The notes under the pieces are model-generated. The model saw only the letters and a program-made list of their open reading frames with translations, searched no databases and was not told the origin of the DNA. From Fistularia commersonii (Eukaryota; Chordata; Actinopteri; Syngnathiformes; Fistulariidae): a stretch of 64,000 nucleotides of DNA. This document shows positions 12,185-24,736 of this stretch, piece after piece. Where the stretch lies: assembly GCA_037954325.1 (NCBI GenBank), contig JBBMNZ010000021.1:15253616-15317615 (forward strand), given 5' to 3'. Position 1 is the stretch's first letter, and the number at the start of each line of letters is the position of its first letter. A program made the position numbers and the translations under genes.

Positions 12185-12720
12185 GCAGGGTCGAGGTGTT
12201 TCTGTATTGGACACGTGAATGAAAGGGTGGACGGGTGTTTGTGTATTTAGTGAGCGAGTAAATGTGTGAATATCTACATGATGTGTGAATGAGAGGGTGA
12301 AAGTTTTTCTGTCTCTAAATAACATTTTAATGAGAGGGTGAATGGTTGTTTATTTCAATAGAACATGTAAACGAGTGAGTGAATGGTTGTGTCGTCTCTA
12401 TGAATGAGAGGATGAATGCTTATTTATCGGAATGAAAGGGTGAACGGGTGTTTGTGTGTGAGTGAATGCATAACAAGATGTGTAAATGAGAGTGAACGGC
12501 GGATCTTGTGAATGAGAAGGTGATTGTTTTTTGTCTCTAGGTGGCATTTTAATGAGAGTGTGAAGGGTTGTAGATTTCTATAGGACGTGTAAATGAATAA
12601 GTGAATGTTTGAGTCTATAATATTTGTCTCTAGATAACATGTGAGCGAGAGAGTGAATAGTTGGATGTCTGTATGAGGCGTGTGAATGGTTGTTTATACG
12701 CTGGGTTTCACCCTGGACAT
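12185..12720 (+). repeat. Degenerate minisatellite of ~40-bp units (GTGAATGAGAGGGTGAA type)
   Basis: Repeated blocks such as 'aatgagagggtgaatggttg' separated by 'tctctaaataacattttaat'. At least ten diverged units. Related single units occur at 9295-9400, 10010-10100 and 13140-13225. Confidence 0.8.
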
Positions 12721-13009
12721 CCATTCATTCATTCACAAATCCCATTTAGACGCCGCTATGCACCCTCTCATTCACACAACTCAGCGATGTAGGGTCTCCA
12801 GTGAACCTCCGGCTTGTGTTTGGACTGCTGGAGGAACCTGGAGAACCCGGAGGAACCCCGGAAAGAGAACATGGAGACTCCACACGGGAAGGAATCCAAC
12901 CAACAGGCCGCAGAAGCACCAACCACAAAAATATCAACCCCAAAAAACCTGAAACAGTGTCTGAAACATCACGCCAAAGGCCATTTGACCAGTCGTACCA
13001 GTGTCTGGT

Positions 13010-13010
<1 letters not shown>

Positions 13011-13088
<78 letters not shown>
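13011..13088. repeat. (CA)39 microsatellite, the longest in the window
   Basis: 78 bp of perfect CA. Other CA/TG runs, coordinates approximate: 10213-10247, 13732-13760, 14140-14160, 14236-14268, 15302-15357, 15892-15913, 15988-16022, 18359-18382, 18873-18907, 19710-19726, 19746-19778, 20076-20110, 20697-20727, 48684-48709, 49155-49178. Confidence 0.95.
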
Positions 13089-13090
<2 letters not shown>

Positions 13091-13299
13091 TCGAGAACGG
13101 ATCCGACAGGAAGTCCAGACCCGGAGCTCGTAGTTTTGTGTCTGAATGATGTTTATGTCTGAATGACTGAGTGAACAGTTGTGTTTCTATATGCTGTATA
13201 AATGACAGGGTGAACGGTTGAATGGTGAATATACAATATTTTTCATAATGTGCAATATTTTTTCATATTCCTGTGCACTCCTTATCTTTCACTTGGTAC

Positions 13300-13465
13300 T
13301 TAAGACCTTAAGACACTTTATAGTTTATTTGTATTTCTTAATCTCCCCCTTTTTTATTTTTTTTTTACTGTTTATACAATTTTCTACTATTATTTATTAT
13401 TATGTTTTTCTTGTAACTCTGGCACAACCATTTCCTTCGGGATAAATAAAGTTGTTTTTATTCTT
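13300..13465 (+). mobile_element. Another 3' tail of the L2-group LINE
   Basis: Ends 'tttccttcgggataaataaa', as at 5,950 and 63,590, with a T-rich expansion inside. 5'-truncated. Confidence 0.75.
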
Positions 13466-13729
13466 GTTATTTATCCGTATTTCCGAGCGAGCGAGCGAAT
13501 AAAAATATCCACAAGACGTGTGAACGAGTGAACATCGTGTTTGCACGACGGGGTTCACGAATCATGTTCGGACGCCGCCATTCCCCCTCTCGACCAATCA
13601 CAGCTGGCGCCGGCTGCGAATGAATGATTCAAATAAAAGGGAAAAAAATATATAGGTCAGCTTTCCGTTTCCATCTGAAGGTCGCGTTTCCACTTCGTCT
13701 GCTTTTTGGGGTTCATCCCTCCATCGAGA

Positions 13730-13760
<31 letters not shown>

Positions 13761-14233
13761 TCCGTGGAGGCTAAAAGGTCACGACCTCCCACGGGCCACG
13801 GCAGCGGTGTCTCCGGTCCTTCCTCAGGCCTGGAGTCGCCCTGCGTTCGTGGACGCCGAGCGTCTTCGCTCCGATATCTCGATTCCAGGAGTGTGTGAGG
13901 AGGATATTAATGGAAACTAACACCCCGACAAAAAGCCTGGCCGGCTCCTCGCAGACGTCCTCCTCCCTCGCAGGCAGAAATACTAATCCAGGATTTCTTT
14001 CTCTCGCTTCCTTTCCTTTTCATTTCCAGCTCTGGCGCTCGTCCCAAATATATTTTTATAAAATAAAAAAATAAAAACTATTTTTGTTTCCTTGAAAGGA
14101 AAAACTAAAAAGCCTGACAGCAGGCACAAAGACACATCTCACACACACACACACACACACCGGCACTACAGTTTCAAACTTATTTCTTTGATACTTTGAT
14201 TCACTGCATCACTTTGTTAGAAGCAAAGCTTCT

Positions 14234-14270
<37 letters not shown>

Positions 14271-14391
14271 CGCGTCTCCTCCCGTCGGCCTTTTTCTGGA
14301 GGAGCGTGGCGTCTCCGACCCACGAAGCGGCGCCGCGCTGATGAAACACGACACCCGGAGGTGGAGGCTGCAAACTGCAGCCCTGTTGAGA

Positions 14392-14882
14392 CGCATTTTG
14401 TAATAAGTTATTACTTTTAATATTAATAAGTTATTGAGAGGATTATTACAAAATGCACTTGCAACTTTTTTATTCTCTAGGAAATGTAATAACATGGTGC
14501 ATTAAACAATTCTAAAGCATAGTTTATTTGTTTGTTAATTGTATTTTATTTTAAAGTATTTGTAAAAGCTAGGCCTATTATTAGTAGCACTGTGTTAGCC
14601 TAGCAGCAGTACTTAGCAATTACTATCAGTACAAAGGTTGCATTAACAGAGAATATTCTATAAATTCCATGTTATTACATTTGCTAGAGAATAAAAAAAG
14701 TTTCAAGTGCATTTTGTAATAATCTTGACAAAATGTAATAACTTATTACGTAATGCGGCAAAATTTATTACAAAATGCGTGGGGGGAGTTTATTACAAAA
14801 TGCGGCTTTATGACAAAATGAAATGAAAAAGTTATTACATTTTGGACGTTTGTTACAAAATGCACTGTTATTACGAAATGCG
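14392..14882. mobile_element. Inverted-repeat element with repeated TTATTACAAAATGCG motif
   Basis: CGCATTTTGTAATAA at the left and TTATTACGAAATGCG at the right form termini. The inner arms (about 14442-14496 and 14668-14724) are inverted: 'attctctaggaaatgtaata' against 'tattacatttgctagagaat'. The motif recurs at least five times in the right half. No ORF; family unknown. Confidence 0.7.
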
Positions 14883-15313
14883 GCGAAATGTCGCCCGCTC
14901 GGACCTCGACTCGGGAGTTCGGCTGCTGCTGTGAGCCAACGTTTGCTCGAGTGTAAATAAAATCATTTAAAAATAAATTTTAATAAAAATCGAAATCCTA
15001 TCAATCCGGTCCAGACAGAAAATTCCAAAAGAAAAATGGACTTTATCAATAACAAAAATATCAAATAAATTGTGATAATTATATTTTATTACTATTTTCA
15101 TATAATAATAATTTAGATATAATTATAAATATAATTACATGATTATATTTATAAATAAATGACTTTACATTTAAAGAAATAAAGTGTCTTTACCAAGTAA
15201 GTAGTACAGTAGTAGTACAGGGAAATATTTCCATTAAACACTTTGAATCTTAAACATCTCCTGCCTTCTCACACAACTTTATCTCTTTATGGACGAGTCC
15301 AACACACACACAC

Positions 15314-15354
<41 letters not shown>

Positions 15355-15982
15355 CACGGATGCTCTTGTGAGTCAAGGTTTCACGGTGATTCACCTCTTC
15401 CAGTAAGAATCTCGCGTACATGAATACAATTCTCACTAAAAATTCACGTTTTCAGGCTAATAAGCAACAATTATCTGCGTTTATTTTGTTTGCGTCCGTC
15501 CCGGCTACGGCTAAAACGAACATCGCCATCACCTCCTGCTCCTCCTCGAATGATTTTCCCCGTGTCGTCCCGTTAAAATGTTAAAAAAAAAAGCGTCCTC
15601 TTATCAGTCGACAATAAGCGAGACCCTGACCAGGAGAGGGAGGAGCAGCGCGGAAGCGTCCGGAAACCAAAAGCAGAAACCGGGAAGCCGTGGAAGCAGC
15701 AAGAAGAGCGGGCCGGACGCACAAATGTTTTTTTTGGGGGAGTTTGAAACGTGGAGGTGGATTCCACTTCTCCCCACGAAGAGCCGGTTCCCACGCGCTG
15801 CAGCTGCGCTGGTTTTCACTCTTTCTTCTCGTTATTATTGCTGGAGGCCGTGAGAACCAGACATTACAATCTTAGCATGTTTACCGCCTTCACACACACA
15901 CACACACACACACCTGTTGTCATTGGATTCACCTGAAACAACATTGGAGCTGTTCCTCAGGCGTCCCCTTTCCAGATGATGT

Positions 15983-16025
<43 letters not shown>

Positions 16026-16693
16026 GCTGTGTCGACAGCTTTGCTTGCGCAAGCCGGACGACCGCCGAGCCGAGCGGCAAAGCACGGCGAGCTCTTCCTG
16101 TGTGTTCTGAAAAGGGTCGCTTTGAACGCCGCGGCCGGACGAGGAGGCAGTCGGCGGTAAGTCGACGCTCCCGGAGAGGAACGTGAGCGGCGGCGGCGGC
16201 GGCGGCGGCGGCGCAGGACCACACGCTGGGATTTTAAGACGGGCTTTCAAGAGGATTAGAGAAGAGCCGGGACGCTAAACTCTCAAAATGCAAATTGCAG
16301 GGGGGTGATTTCATAACAACCTTCGGCTCCGACGATGGAAGAACGTTAAGACCCGAACCGGAGAACCTCTAAAGGACGGGAGAAAGACTAGCTTTCTGCA
16401 AACATGCAGAGGTGGTGCAGAGCCAGAAGGTTCATGGTTGGATTCCAACACGAGGCCTTTCCGTGTGGAGCCTCCATGTTCTGTGTGTCTGACATGCAGG
16501 AGGTGAAGATGCACGGATAAAGTGCAAAGACTTTACACGGATTGTTCTTAAAACATCTATGTCAGCCATATTTGCGCCGCTTTCATAAACTTTACTCTGT
16601 CAACATGTGAAAATGTTCCCCGGTAATCAAGAACATCCATGATGTTCTGACCCGGATTCTTCACCCACTGTTTATTTAACCTTTGGAGAAGTT

Positions 16694-16707
16694 GCGCCAT
16701 CTAGTGG
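16694..16707 (-). promoter_or_regulatory. CTCF-core-like motif CCACTAGATGGCGC
   Basis: Matches the CTCF core CCASYAGRKGGCRS at all 14 positions on the minus strand; the flanking bases fit less well. The nearest gene is 12.5 kb away. A weaker match (TCACTAGAGGGAGC) is at 34713-34726. Confidence 0.45.
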
Positions 16708-17559
16708 CGAGTCTGGGAATTGCAGCCGGTTTCACCTCCAATCTCGCAAATGTGAGTTCGATTTAACCGAAAAGGAAAAAGTCAGGGGTTCCAGTGTTTA
16801 ACGTGCAGGATTCTGAAGAGGAGCCACGGTGTGGTTCTCATTTCGCTATCACGCGTCCCTCACGGCTCCACTGCGACGGCGGGTTGTGCAATCACGACGA
16901 TGCTGGAGGACGTTAAAAGTTGTTTTGCGTCGGGGAAAAAACAAACACAAAGCTCTGGCGTCGATCCGACACCTGCGGCCGAACTCCCCCCCCCCCTCGG
17001 CGGAAACAATCGAAACCATCAGCGAGACCTTCGCTGGGTCCGGATCCAAAAAAAAAAAAAAAGACGGCCTTTGCAAAATCCAGGCTGGAGAAGCCATCGT
17101 GATCCTCGGTGGTTTATCGCGTAAAGCGCCTTTCCATGCACGCCGCTATTAAAAGAAAGTCTTTAAACCTGCAAAGATGTTTCCGCTCAGGGAAGGCCAT
17201 CCCCGACGTCCTCCTCATTCCCAAAGAGGAACCTCCACATCTCCGTTGACCTTCATCTTCACGCCCCGCTGAGAAATTCATATGCGTTCTTATCGTCCCC
17301 AGATAAGCGAGATCTTGCAGCGGCGTGGAGAAAAAGCTGCCGAAGCCGGACGGACGGGAAGCTTCTCCGGAGGAAAAGCTATCGGTGCAAAAATGGAGCG
17401 AGTAAATTTAGACCAGGAGACCAACGGACTGCAAAGTTCTGGGCCAGGAAAAGTCTGACTCGCGATGCATTTCCAAGTTTTACAAAATAACCCAGAAGGT
17501 GGAACCAAATACTGTTTTAGGGGTGTTAAAATTTACTGTTTAAAAAAAAAAAAAAAAAC

Positions 17560-17665
17560 ATATGTTATACTTTTACACCAGAGTTTTTATGTTTTGTAGC
17601 TTGTCTTGCTGTAAAACAATTTCCCAAGCATGGGATCATTAAAGAACATCTGATCCGAAATTATG
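17560..17665 (+). mobile_element. LINE-like 3' tail
   Basis: The motif 'acaatttcccaagcatggga' then 'tcattaaagaac' resembles the common fish LINE terminus (..tttccc..gggatcaataaag). Too short to classify. Confidence 0.45.
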
Positions 17666-18275
17666 AAATAAATTGAAGACATTTAAATAAGATTAATATA
17701 TTAAGAGTTTCCCCTTCAAAGTGCTGCACTATGAGAGGATCGTTTATTTAAAAGGATAAAAAAAATAGAAGGTTAAGTAATGTTAGATGAGCTGGGTCTG
17801 AGATGAATATTTCTGTTAAAAAAAATTATTAAATTATTTTGGATATTAAATCATACAAGAGTGAAAAGTCTCGGCCAATCACAGCGGAGGATCGGCCGAG
17901 GGCTTCGGGCCACAACACTTGGACGTTCACATGACAACTGTTTTGCAATTTAAATTATTACCAAACCAAGAAAAAAACAAAAAAACAATTCCCGGTAGAC
18001 CGATCTTGCTTGCCAGAAGAATCCCCGTCGCCATGGAAACCATCTGTTTGCACAATTTTCCCGTCAAAGTCCGCCGGGAGGTCGTTTCTGCATTTCCCCC
18101 CTTTTTCAGGGTCAACTTTTCTTCTAAGACGGGAGGAAATTAAACACAACTCCTTCTGTCTGAAACTCAAGAAGAAGTCAGGCGCGCTGGTGACTGATGT
18201 TCAGACGGCGGCCATTTTTGTAGTTCTTTCCAACCGAACCAGGACGGGACTTTCCTGGTTTCTGCACGCCGACCT

Positions 18276-18306
<31 letters not shown>

Positions 18307-18870
18307 GACGCGAGAACATACATGCAAAACGGTCCTTCAGGAATGTCCTGACCCCCCCCACACACACACACACACACACACACTCCTTGAGTGACAGGCG
18401 CATCCAAACGTGCCCCGACACCTCCGAGAGCGACGGCAGAGCAGCTGCGTTGGTGTTTGTGTTTGACCCGGTGTTTATACAACTAAAAACTCCACCTCGC
18501 AGGTCGCGGGGGCGGAACAGGAAATGATGTCACAGATCTCAGATAAACTCCCTCCGCCTGGGAAAACACAACAACGGAGACGGCGAGCTCTCCGGGTTCC
18601 GGAGTGTAACCAATCACAGGGCCGGGGATGGCGGAACCCTCACTAATTCTTTTGGCGAGAAGTGTATTCGCTCACCGTGAGTCACCATCTACCCACTCCC
18701 ACTCCCACTCCCACTCCAGACCGGGTGGGTTGTTGTGTCTCACCGTGCAGAGTGGGGGGTTCGGGTGAATCACCCCGCCTGCCGAGCCGCCGCCGCCTCT
18801 CGCCTGAATTCAGAGGAGAGGAAACGGCGTCCGGCCCAAACGCTTGTTTACGTCTGCGGAGTGTTTATAC

Positions 18871-18910
<40 letters not shown>

Positions 18911-19742
18911 GTTGGCTGATGAAGCGAGCTGGGCGTGCACGTCAAAACTTCCTGCGTCTGGACTCGTTTCTGACCTCCTCGCGTTTGATACGGCGGCCGA
19001 ACGGATCTGAAAGAATCCGAGTCACAAACCTCCTCTTCTTCTTCTTCTTCTTCTTACGTTGGTTTAGAAGGTCCAGGTGTTTTTCATGAAGCAGAAGGAG
19101 GGCGCGGAGGGTCACCATGCTGGTCCACTTTCATCCTCCACGCTCTCACCACGTCTCCTTCCTGGTGAGAAGATACAGAGCTGCGATTCCATCCCCTTCT
19201 GATTGATCCGGTGATAAAATATTAAATCTACTGAGCCGAGAAGAAACTCCCGGAAAAGAAAAAGGGCTACTGGATTTACCAGATGGCCAGTAACCCGACT
19301 CCTGAGGAACACCGGGTGTTCTTCTGGAGATGGTTCGCGCTTTCGCTTCCATGTCCGAGAACCGAACCTTCTCACCTGTGACTCCTCGGACGTTCTTCTG
19401 GAGACCCAGAGGTGAACGCGGCCGCGACCAGGAACTTGGAGAAGACACGGAGGAAGCCCATTGGACGAGAACAGGTGAAGCTCATGAAGGTAATCACACG
19501 GGAGGAGCAGGAGGTGGAGATGGAGAACGAATAAAGAAACAAATGAACGGTGAAATTGCAGAGGAGAAGGAAACCAAAAGATCTCCACACCAGGAGGAAG
19601 GAAGGGGTGGAAGGTGGAGATCACGTGGGTGAAGTCACCTGCGGGGGGGCTTCAAGATTCAGTTTCACCTTCTGATCGCAGAAAAGAAGGAAACTAGACG
19701 TCCACGGGTGTGTGTGTGTGTGTGTGACCTCCGTGATCCGCT

Positions 19743-19779
<37 letters not shown>

Positions 19780-20071
19780 TTTGGCGGTCGGCCCCAAACC
19801 AGGAGGAATGCGTGGGTTTGGCTCCTTCTGCGGCTCCAGATGTTCTGAGGAGCAGCCGTGGAGGTGGACGTCCACAAGCCTGACGCTCGGCTGCAACCTC
19901 CAGCGGGGAAACCCCTCCTGAGAAGACCGAGGACCAGGGAAGGAACCCGTGGAGGTCTGGAGGTCTGTCCTCACGGGGGGACATGTGTGTGTGTGTGCAA
20001 ACGTGTGTTTACATGCATGACAGTGTGGGTGATTCCATCCATACTTCTGGTTTAGTCACACACGGTCTTCT

Positions 20072-20113
<42 letters not shown>

Positions 20114-20157
20114 AGCCTCCAGGGGGATTTCCTCTGAAAGAGAAAGCTTCTCTCCTC

Positions 20158-20160
<3 letters not shown>

Positions 20161-20190
<30 letters not shown>
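20161..20190. repeat. (CT)n microsatellite
   Basis: Uninterrupted CT run just after a (TG)n run at 20076-20110, forming a compound microsatellite. Confidence 0.9.
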
Positions 20191-20191
<1 letters not shown>

Positions 20192-20694
20192 CGGCCAGCT
20201 CTCGGCTGTGAGAGAAGCCGAGGAGAAGCGAACAAAGACTCGGAGGATCAACAGGCGGCTTGACTTTTCCACGCTTTTTCCACGATGCGAGCGGAGCTCG
20301 GCGGCGTGGACGCACTCGGGCCGGCCGAGTCTCCGAGAACATCTCAGGAGGACGGCGAGGAGCGAAAATGAAAGCGGAGAACCTCCTGTAAAGATGGTAA
20401 AGTAGCCTCGGCGTCGTGCGTCCGACTTCTTTGCTTCGGCTTCGGACAAAAGAGGCTAACTGTCACTCCGGACGGCGAGCATCTGGAGTTCCTCTCCGCG
20501 TGGTCGCAGATGTTCTTCTTCTGCCTCGCAAACTTTATTTGTCCGTTAAAAGAGCAGACGTGAAGTTCCTGCGAGGACGTAAAGGTTGTGCGTGCAGCCC
20601 GTCCTTCACCGGCCCGTTCCTGCAAACACGCCAGGAGTTTCTGCAGCGAGTAAACACTCCGCAAGGGCTCGGCAATCCGTTTCCGCTGTTTGAT

Positions 20695-20728
<34 letters not shown>

Positions 20729-23700
20729 CATTCATTCACTCATGCACTGACTTCCCCCCCATGCTGATAAACACTGCGCTTTCTCCACCTGACCCAACAG
20801 TCACAGGTTCACCGGGAAGGTCAAGCTTTATGTTTTTTGCTCGTCGCCCGGAGGAATTCGGGGATTATTCGGGGTCGGGTTGGGGTTTCTGTTTCCGATA
20901 AATCTGTAAGAACGGCGTGTTTGCGTAGCCGCGGATCCCGCCGGCAGGGCAAACACACCGGCAAATGGCCTGAGAACGTCCGCGGTGGGTTTCTGTCCTC
21001 CTTCATCTGTGAAGGCGTCGGGGTCAAATCCAGGAGATGGTCTGCAGCCTCAGCTGGAGACGCAAAGAGCGAATCTCCGGCGTGATTTACAGACGTACGT
21101 CTGGGACTCGGCGAGCTGGATTTAGTGCGTTTTTCGGAGCGAAACCAACTTCTCAGCGAAAACCTGCTATCGGTGCGTTTATTATCTCTGCGTGGGGAAA
21201 GTGGGTCAGACTCCGGAGGGGCCGGGCTGTGTTTTCAAAACCGTTCCCGAGGGGGTTTCGGAGGAAACATATGTTTCGCCGTCGGCTCCTTCTGAGGACG
21301 CCGTTTTTCTAGACTCTCGGTTGTTATTTGGAGGTGGAAAGTGGCAGTTTTTTGGGCTCACGGGTTGAAAAACCCCCCCTACGTTTGGTGGATTTACCAC
21401 AATCATCATTCCCATGCGTTTTTTTTTCCCCCGGCTCTGTTTGAAATGTTGCACTTGTTTGGACTCACGGGGTAAAACAGATGTCCCGCTGCGCGTAAAC
21501 ACCCTCACATGCGAACTTGTAAGCACATTCCTCCTCTTAACGGATCTCAAATGGTCGAATTTTGCCTGTTAACCGTTCCAATAACCCCCTTTTCCAGCCT
21601 CTCGCCGTTGATGCCGCGGATAGAAGGGTTACGGCGCCTCGATCTTTCCGAAAGCAAAGGCCGGTTTGTGTCAACAAAGATCTCCTGGCGTTCTTCAAAT
21701 ATCTACGTACGGGGGAAAGAAAGTGGCGCGACGACATAATCGGCCCCGGCGCCGATGGCTGAAGTTGGTGACGCCGAGGTCGGCATCTTGAAGCCGAAGC
21801 CGGTCGGATGCTGGTGAAAGGTCAACTATCATGTCTTGACTCGCCGCGGGTTCTTGAGGGCAAGTTTGCGTCCAAACGGTGACGTGTCTGGTCTTCGTCC
21901 GGCCCGAGACCTCGTTCGTTGGTGCTCAGGTTCCCCCTCTGGCTCCCGAGGGCTTCCCACATCTGATTCCGATCGGATTTCGGTACGTCAGCAGTTTGAG
22001 CCGTGACGACGCCAACGGTAATTTGGGGACCGACTAATTTATGGATCTACGTGTCAGGACGGGATGTTCTTTTGGGAAGCGGCGAGGAGGCCCTGCCTCA
22101 CGGGAGCCGTTGCTCGGTGCCGATGGAGAAGTCCAGAGGGACCTGGAGGTCCGGCTCTTTGAAGGCCGATCGGGCTAATCTACTTAGTGTCTCGTGGCAC
22201 TCGTGTCCTTTCCCATTTAATCCACATCCGTTCCTCATTGCCCTGTTTCCCGGCAAGATACTCGCTCACGTTGTATGCCTCCTCAGTGGAGGAGTTTGGA
22301 GAAACATGCCGGGAGCGTAAACCGGTACCATCGCTGAGAAGGTGACCAGCAGGAGTCCTTGTCCTTGCGGTCGCCCCCTTCAGGGGTTCCTGCACTGCTT
22401 TGCTTCCCATATCAAGATATTGAGGATGTCCTTCCAGGTACAACCATCTACATTTATCTTTGCTTGGGATCAAGGAGAACACTGGTTTGTGGCCCCCGTT
22501 GTGGATGCGTCGAAGAAGGCGAGAGCCAAACGTTCACCTCAATCGGTCAATCAGACCGAGTCGGTATGCTTCGGTTAAACCGTCGCCGAACTGTCTCATC
22601 ACGCAAAAAAAGGGTCCAAAAGCACTGAAATCAACTGGCATCCATCGTCTTCGGATGTCTCCAGCAGCATCTTCTCCCTGGGAGTGAAAGCGTCCTGCGG
22701 GTGGAGGGATCTCCATGTGCCTCAAATAGACATTTTTAAAAGTCTCCTGCGCCGGGTTGCAGAAAGTTGGATCCTCCTGAACCCGTAACCTTCTCTCCGG
22801 ACATCGGGACAACAGTGTTTTCTTCCAGACTAGCAATCTGAAGGACATCCAGTGGCATGTGGTTGTCATCAAGAGAAGCTGTGACTCAGTGTTTTGAATT
22901 CAGAAGAGTCGGATGGATTCGGTTCGTCCTCCTCCGGGACATTAATATCTTCAACATGATGTTTTGTTTTGGTTTTTTTTCTTTGGACTCCCCGAGTGGT
23001 AAAAGCTAAAACAGCCATCATCAGCGTTTACAGAATTCAGTTTTAATCTGGTTATGAAGTAACATGGAAGCCCGCACACATGGAGGCGCCGCTGGTTTCA
23101 ATCTCAGGAGATTCAAGAGAAGCAGAAGTCCAGGGTTTACGGCGCCTCTCTCTCTCTTTTTTTTTTTTTTCTCTGAGCCGCTGAATGAACGAAGGAATTC
23201 TATTTTTCACGAAAGCGTCGGTGGAGGTCTTGGTTTGGCCGAGTTTGATAAGAACGGGTCTCCCGTCGCTGGCAGTCATGGAAGAGGAGGAGGAGCGCAG
23301 AGATATGGACTTCTTGTTTACACCGCAATGATAAGTCGAAGCCTCCGACTGTACATCCTTGGGTTTTGCTTTTCTTTCCCCCCCGAAAACTAAACAAACT
23401 GACTTTTTTGGGTCATGTGTGATTCTGCGTGTCAAACACATTAACTCTGCTCTGCAGCTCCAGGCCTCCAGATCTTTGCTGTTTATTTAGAAACCGGGCC
23501 GTAATTCTGCCGTCACGTATCTCCAAGTATCTCCCAGGGGTTTGGGCACGTAGCGGACGTCTACCGAGGGGTTCTGAAGCCGACGGCTGGACGATCCGAG
23601 GCCCGTCTTTCACCGGGAGTCCAGAAAAATGCGTTGACATCAGCAGGTTGTGTCACCGCGGTCATCCGGTTAATCTCCTGACCCCTCCAGGCCGACCAGA

Positions 23701-24691
23701 AGGTCCCAAACTCCACGACGGCGTGTTTACACTGCGGCTTAAATCTGGGTCGCTGCTTTTTTTGTTTTTTGAGCGAAACCTGACGCGGCGCAGAGAAAAC
23801 AAAGACGGCAAAACACCCGAGAGGCAGAAAGATCGAAAGGGGGATCATCTTGTCTTCTCCTGCAGGTTCTTCCACGTTAAACAATTTTCCGTCGTGGCGG
23901 TAAATCTCTTTCTGGAAGCCTCGCCGGCCGAGCGTGGGCAAGGAATCTCCCTCGCTTGAAAATGCGGAGGAGGCGTCTCGCTGGAGACGAACAAAAAAAA
24001 AAAGAAGAAGCCGCGTTCACGTTTGCAGAGCAGGATCTGCTCAGGAGCAAAAGATTCACCCAAAAAATGAATTTGTTCGTGTCCGGAGACAACATGGAGA
24101 CTCCAACCTTCTGGTTACTACCGTTCATTCGTTGGTCTGCTTGAATTCCAGCTGTGGGTTCGGAGATGCTCGAGGTCCAGACGAGGGAACCCTTACCTAC
24201 CTTTCCGTGTTTCCTCAGTATTTAAAGAATGTCTGGCAGGCCAAACAAACACTCATGAGTTGGGTTCTCGTGGGAGCTAACATGACTTTAACCAGAAGAG
24301 GCTTTGAAGAGGCGGCTCAGAGGATCGGGGGTCTGCGAGGAGATGCTGAATGTTTCCCTTGTTGGGACCCTCAAAGGTGATCCCCCCCCGCCCTCCATTC
24401 ATTCAGCCGGCCGGCCCGGGTGAATGGGCCCCCGCCGAGCGAGGCTTCGGAGGTCTTTGTGAGGATCTGACTCGCAGGAACATCTCCAGTTGAATCATCC
24501 GTTCGTCAATTTGAACAAAAGGCGCCCCGGAGAGCAACTCCGCGGCCGCAGAACGTCATTTCAAAGTAAGATAATGACAAGATGGGCGGCGCAGAAGGTC
24601 CACGGTTGGATTTCCACCGTGGGTTTCCCCCGAAAACATACCGGAGATCCTATCTCGTCCCGATCTGAAAGCTTCTCCGAACGACCCGAAT

Positions 24692-24736
24692 GACGGCTAA
24701 CGGCTAACGGCTAACGGCTAACGGCTAACGGCTAAT
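24692..24736. repeat. 7-bp repeat (ACGGCTA)6
   Basis: Six tandem ACGGCTA units with a last variant (TGG). Confidence 0.9.

Noticed and set aside
19112..19624. 170-codon minus-strand frame
   Set aside because: G+C-rich region with several overlapping frames on both strands, no domain and no splice support.
22180..22872. Two adjacent minus-strand frames of 100-112 codons
   Set aside because: They read like one old coding relic, but no domain or family could be recognised and no splice chain joins them. Left unannotated; a translated database search would decide.
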